Source: JACKIC01 sp964392305 (lineage in GTDB: Bacteria; Planctomycetota; UBA1135; UBA2386). Taken from it: a stretch of DNA of 64,000 bases. The DNA is taken from positions 13,247 through 77,246 of the forward strand of contig CAYMPV010000031.1 of NCBI GenBank assembly GCA_964392305.1, given 5' to 3'. Below are positions 61,393 through 64,000 of the stretch, in pieces (the first letter of the stretch is position 1; every line of letters starts with the position of its first letter). The position numbers and the translations under genes were made by a program. The notes beneath the pieces were generated by a model, which made no database searches, was not told where the DNA came from, and saw only the letters and a list, made by a program, of their open reading frames with translations.

Positions 61393-63111
61393 ATGACCGA
61401 ACGAGACGTGATGGAATTCGACGTCGTGATCGTCGGCGGGGGACCCGCCGGCCTGTGCACGGCGATCCACCTGGCGCAGTCGATCGAACGGCACAACGCC
61501 GAGGTCGACCGGACCGGCAGCGGTGAGAAACTCACCCCCGAGATCTGCCTGATCGAGAAAGCGGCCGAGATCGGGGCGCATTCGATCTCAGGTGCAGTGC
61601 TCGATCCCAAGGCCCTGAACGCCCTGCTACCCGACTGGCGCAGCATGGAGCCGAAGGCGCCGATGGAGGCCGAGGTGCACGAGGACTATGCGATGTGGCT
61701 GACGGAGACGGGGGGCATGAAGTTCCCGATCACGCCGCCGCCGCTGCGCAACCACGGCAACTTCGTGGTCTCACTCAACAAGCTCGTGCGTTGGCTCGGT
61801 GCGATCGCCGAGCAGAAGGGCATCCAGATCTTCCCCGGCTTCCCCGGCGCCGTGTTGCAGCGCGACGGCGCCAAGGTCACGGGGGTGCAGCTGGCCGACT
61901 CCGGCCTGGACAAGAACGGCGAGAAGAAGGGCAACTACGAACCGGGTGGCATCCTCGCTGCCAAGCTCGTGGTGCTGGCCGAGGGCAGTCGCGGTTCGAT
62001 GACCAAGCAGCTGGTCGCCGACCTCGGTCTGCAGGGCAAGAACCCGCAGGTCTACGGCATCGGCGTCAAGGAGGTCTGGGAGGTGTCCAAGGGGCAGTGT
62101 CCGCCCGGGCTCGTGGTGCACACCATGGGTTACCCGCTCGACAGCCACACGTTCGGCGGCGGCTGGATCTACGGCATGGGCGAAACCGAAGACGGCAAGA
62201 ACATGGTCTCGATCGGTCTCGTCGTCGGCCTCGACTACCAGGACCCGACCATGGATGCGCATCGGCAGCTGCAGCGCATGAAGCTGCACCCCAAGGTCGC
62301 CCCGTTCCTGCGCGGCGGCAAGCTGCTCAACTACGGCGCCAAGTCGCTGCCCGAGGGCGGCCTCTACTCGATGCCCAGGCACCACGGCGACGGCTTCGTG
62401 ATCGTCGGCGACAGCGCCGGTTTGATGAACAGCATGCGCCTCAAGGGCATCCACCTGGCGATGCGCAGCGGCATGCTCGCCGCCGAGACGGCGCTGGCCT
62501 GTCTGCGCAGCGGCGACTTCTCGGCCAAGGGCACCGCGCACTACGCCGAAGCGCTGCAGAAGGACTGGGTGCACGACGAGCTGTGGCAGTGCCGCAACTT
62601 CCACCAGGGCTTCCACAAGGGCCGGCTCGCCGGCCTGGTCAACGCCGGTTTCGCGCAGTTGTTCGGCGGCAAGGGCACGTTCTGGTCCGACGAGCTCGAG
62701 AGCAACGCCGGCCACACCTACATGAAGAAGGTGGCGGACTACTTCGGCGGCAAGGGCAAGGCCGAGCACGGCAAGCTGCCCGAGGACGGCACCCTGACCT
62801 TCGACAAACTGACCTCGGTCTACAGCTCGGGCACGATGCACGAGGAAGACCAGCCGTGTCACCTCGTGGTCACCGAGCCGGACCTGTGCTCGACGCGCTG
62901 CGTCGAGGAGTTCGGCAACCCGTGCCAGCACTTCTGCCCGGCGGCGGTCTACGAGATGGAGGAGAAGCCGGGCCGCAAGCACGGCGTCGATCTGAAGATC
63001 AACGCCAGCAACTGCGTGCACTGCAAGACCTGCGACATCATGGACCCGTACCAGGTGATCAACTGGGTGACGCCGGAAGGCGGCGGCGGGCCGAACTACC
63101 AGAACCTGTGA
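61393..63111 (+). CDS. etfD: Electron transfer flavoprotein-ubiquinone oxidoreductase
   Basis: A 572-residue ETF-QO: FAD motif DVVIVGGGPAGLCTAIHLA, SISGAVLDPKALN, EGSRGSMTKQL, YGIGVKEVWE, GDSAGLMNSMRLKGIHLAM, and the [4Fe-4S] ligands in PCQHFCPAAVYE and NCVHCKTCDIMDP. It passes electrons from reduced ETF (fatty acid or amino acid oxidation) to the quinone pool at the membrane. ATG 61411 (MEFDVV) is an alternative start. No ETF alpha/beta genes are nearby. Confidence 0.96.
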   Translation: MTERDVMEFDVVIVGGGPAGLCTAIHLAQSIERHNAEVDRTGSGEKLTPEICLIEKAAEIGAHSISGAVLDPKALNALLPDWRSMEPKAPMEAEVHEDYAMWLTETGGMKFPITPPPLRNHGNFVVSLNKLVRWLGAIAEQKGIQIFPGFPGAVLQRDGAKVTGVQLADSGLDKNGEKKGNYEPGGILAAKLVVLAEGSRGSMTKQLVADLGLQGKNPQVYGIGVKEVWEVSKGQCPPGLVVHTMGYPLDSHTFGGGWIYGMGETEDGKNMVSIGLVVGLDYQDPTMDAHRQLQRMKLHPKVAPFLRGGKLLNYGAKSLPEGGLYSMPRHHGDGFVIVGDSAGLMNSMRLKGIHLAMRSGMLAAETALACLRSGDFSAKGTAHYAEALQKDWVHDELWQCRNFHQGFHKGRLAGLVNAGFAQLFGGKGTFWSDELESNAGHTYMKKVADYFGGKGKAEHGKLPEDGTLTFDKLTSVYSSGTMHEEDQPCHLVVTEPDLCSTRCVEEFGNPCQHFCPAAVYEMEEKPGRKHGVDLKINASNCVHCKTCDIMDPYQVINWVTPEGGGGPNYQNL

Positions 63112-63136
63112 CTCCGGCCGGCAAGGCGCGCCAAGG

Positions 63137-63180
63137 AAACGAAGACGGCCGCAGCACGAGTGCTGCGGCCGTCTTCGTTT
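63137..63180. terminator. Perfect 20-bp inverted repeat, bidirectional terminator
   Basis: The arm at 63137-63156 (AAACGAAGACGGCCGCAGCA) pairs exactly with 63161-63180 around loop CGAG. It lies between convergent genes ending at 63111 and 63199. The TTT end after a GC stem fits an intrinsic terminator in both directions. Confidence 0.88.
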
Positions 63181-63198
63181 GAGGTTGGCAATCCGCGC

Positions 63199-64000
63199 TC
63201 AGTTGATGTCGATCGTCAGCTTGACGCCGTTCGAGCTCAGCGCGCCGAGCGCGTTGACGCCCGGGACCAGGGCGACACCCTGGGTCTTGATCTCGACACC
63301 GGCGAAGCCGGGCACGTTCGGCACCGAGAAGTTGGTGCTGCCGACACCAGCCGCGGGCACCCACACCTGCGAGGCGTCGATCGAGACGTACTGGTAGCAG
63401 CCCGGCATCCCGATCGAGGACAGGTCGAGCCCCGGGTTGATCTCGGTCAGACCGAACAGGGTCGCGCCAACCAGGCCGGCGGCCGGGACGTTGGTGGTGT
63501 CGAGCGTGAACGCTGTGCCGATGACCGGGCGGGCGCTGGCATCGTGCACGATCGGGGTGACGTCATTGGCGCCAGTGATGATCACGGCTGCGGCCGAGAT
63601 GTCCATCGAACCTGGATCGAGGTTGGCCGCGCCCGGGCTCCAACCCGTGCCACCGGCGGTCGGGGCGACGTTGCCGAAGCGCAGCTCGACCTGGCCGGTC
63701 GCGCTGAACGCGTATTGGAACGTGTTCGAGTTCGTGGTGGCGTAGTCGGGCACCGAGTCGAAGGTGATGTAGGCCGTGCCCGTTACCGGGTCGGTGTCGA
63801 AGTAGACCGAGCCGCCGGCGCTCGGGTTGAGATCGCGCCACTTGGCCGCCCAGCACGGACCGTTGCTCAGGAACTGCGTGAGGCTGAACGCGCAGCAGCC
63901 GTTCAGCGTGTTGGCCGTGGCGTTGACGAAGCCGTTGCTCGAGATCCACAGGTCGGTGGTGGTGCCGCCCGGGTAGGGCAGGGTCCAGCCGAGCGGGAAC
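63199..64000 (-). CDS. Large secreted beta-rich protein, partial, family member B
   Basis: The frame enters from the right window edge, so the N-terminus is missing; about 266 residues are visible. It aligns with the C-terminal half of the protein at 43188-44936: PYPGGTTTDLWISSNGF versus NYPGGTTTSLNVCSNGH, a later TYxITF/TxxV strand (TAYITFDSVPDY versus VAYITWLNVIGY), IGMPGCYQY versus IGMDGCFRY, and LGALSSNGVKLTIDIN versus LGALSSGGLELNIN at the end. Likely an exported surface or matrix protein of the same family. Confidence 0.82.
   Translation of the reverse strand, partial: FPLGWTLPYPGGTTTDLWISSNGFVNATANTLNGCCAFSLTQFLSNGPCWAAKWRDLNPSAGGSVYFDTDPVTGTAYITFDSVPDYATTNSNTFQYAFSATGQVELRFGNVAPTAGGTGWSPGAANLDPGSMDISAAAVIITGANDVTPIVHDASARPVIGTAFTLDTTNVPAAGLVGATLFGLTEINPGLDLSSIGMPGCYQYVSIDASQVWVPAAGVGSTNFSVPNVPGFAGVEIKTQGVALVPGVNALGALSSNGVKLTIDIN

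Overview
The window is about 70% G+C, gene-dense bacterial chromosome with short gaps and many ATGA/GTGA gene overlaps. The gene mix points to a member of the Planctomycetota or a close PVC relative: a FGly-type sulfatase, an ECF sigma factor next to a large Ser/Thr kinase with TPRs, three further sigma/membrane-partner pairs, planctomycete-style multihaem and dihaem cytochromes, and large secreted beta-rich proteins ending in a shared C-terminal domain. The lineage is an inference from gene content. No tRNA, rRNA, CRISPR, prophage or IS element was seen, and no gap exceeds about 250 bases.

Layout. 1-16 kb: partial thioredoxin-like protein, ECF sigma factor, Ser/Thr kinase, monohaem cytochrome, sulfatase with an extra C-terminal domain, truncated haemoglobin, a coupled pentahaem cytochrome/HEAT lipoprotein pair, a ferric-iron ABC importer (binding protein, permease, ATPase), and a TPR-redoxin protein. 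16-23 kb: CoA-transferase; a candidate selenoprotein whose in-frame UGA is followed by a SECIS hairpin carrying the E. coli fdhF apical sequence; a peptide-sigma-membrane protein unit with very many cysteines; and a second sigma/LRR membrane protein pair. 23-28 kb: a five-gene sulfane-sulfur operon (MBL-rhodanese, two YeeE/YedE channels, triple rhodanese, ArsR repressor) preceded by a near-consensus promoter with an AT-rich palindrome, probably giving a leaderless mRNA. 28-41 kb: chemoreceptor and secreted PDC sensor, glycosyltransferases, rlmH-rsmB, hybrid histidine kinase, DinB protein, beta-propeller lipoprotein, queA, thiE, TPR membrane protein. 41-54 kb: dihaem peroxidase, a large secreted protein, pyrroline-5-carboxylate dehydrogenase with a UPF1-like helicase, zinc ribbon, queG, a degenerate kinase-like protein, a sigma/zinc anti-sigma-TPR pair. 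54-64 kb: phosphodiesterase, aminotransferase, gmhA, SDR, TauE permease, malate dehydrogenase, DUF2203, ETF-ubiquinone oxidoreductase, and a partial paralogue of the large secreted protein.

Sulfur, selenium and thiol redox chemistry recur: two redoxin-type secreted proteins, a Cys-Sec protein, a 16-cysteine peptide linked to a sigma factor, six rhodanese domains, and a TauE-type transporter. The strongest discovery lead is the selenoprotein at 17572-18816. The second is the Cys-rich peptide/sigma/membrane protein unit at 18821-20205.
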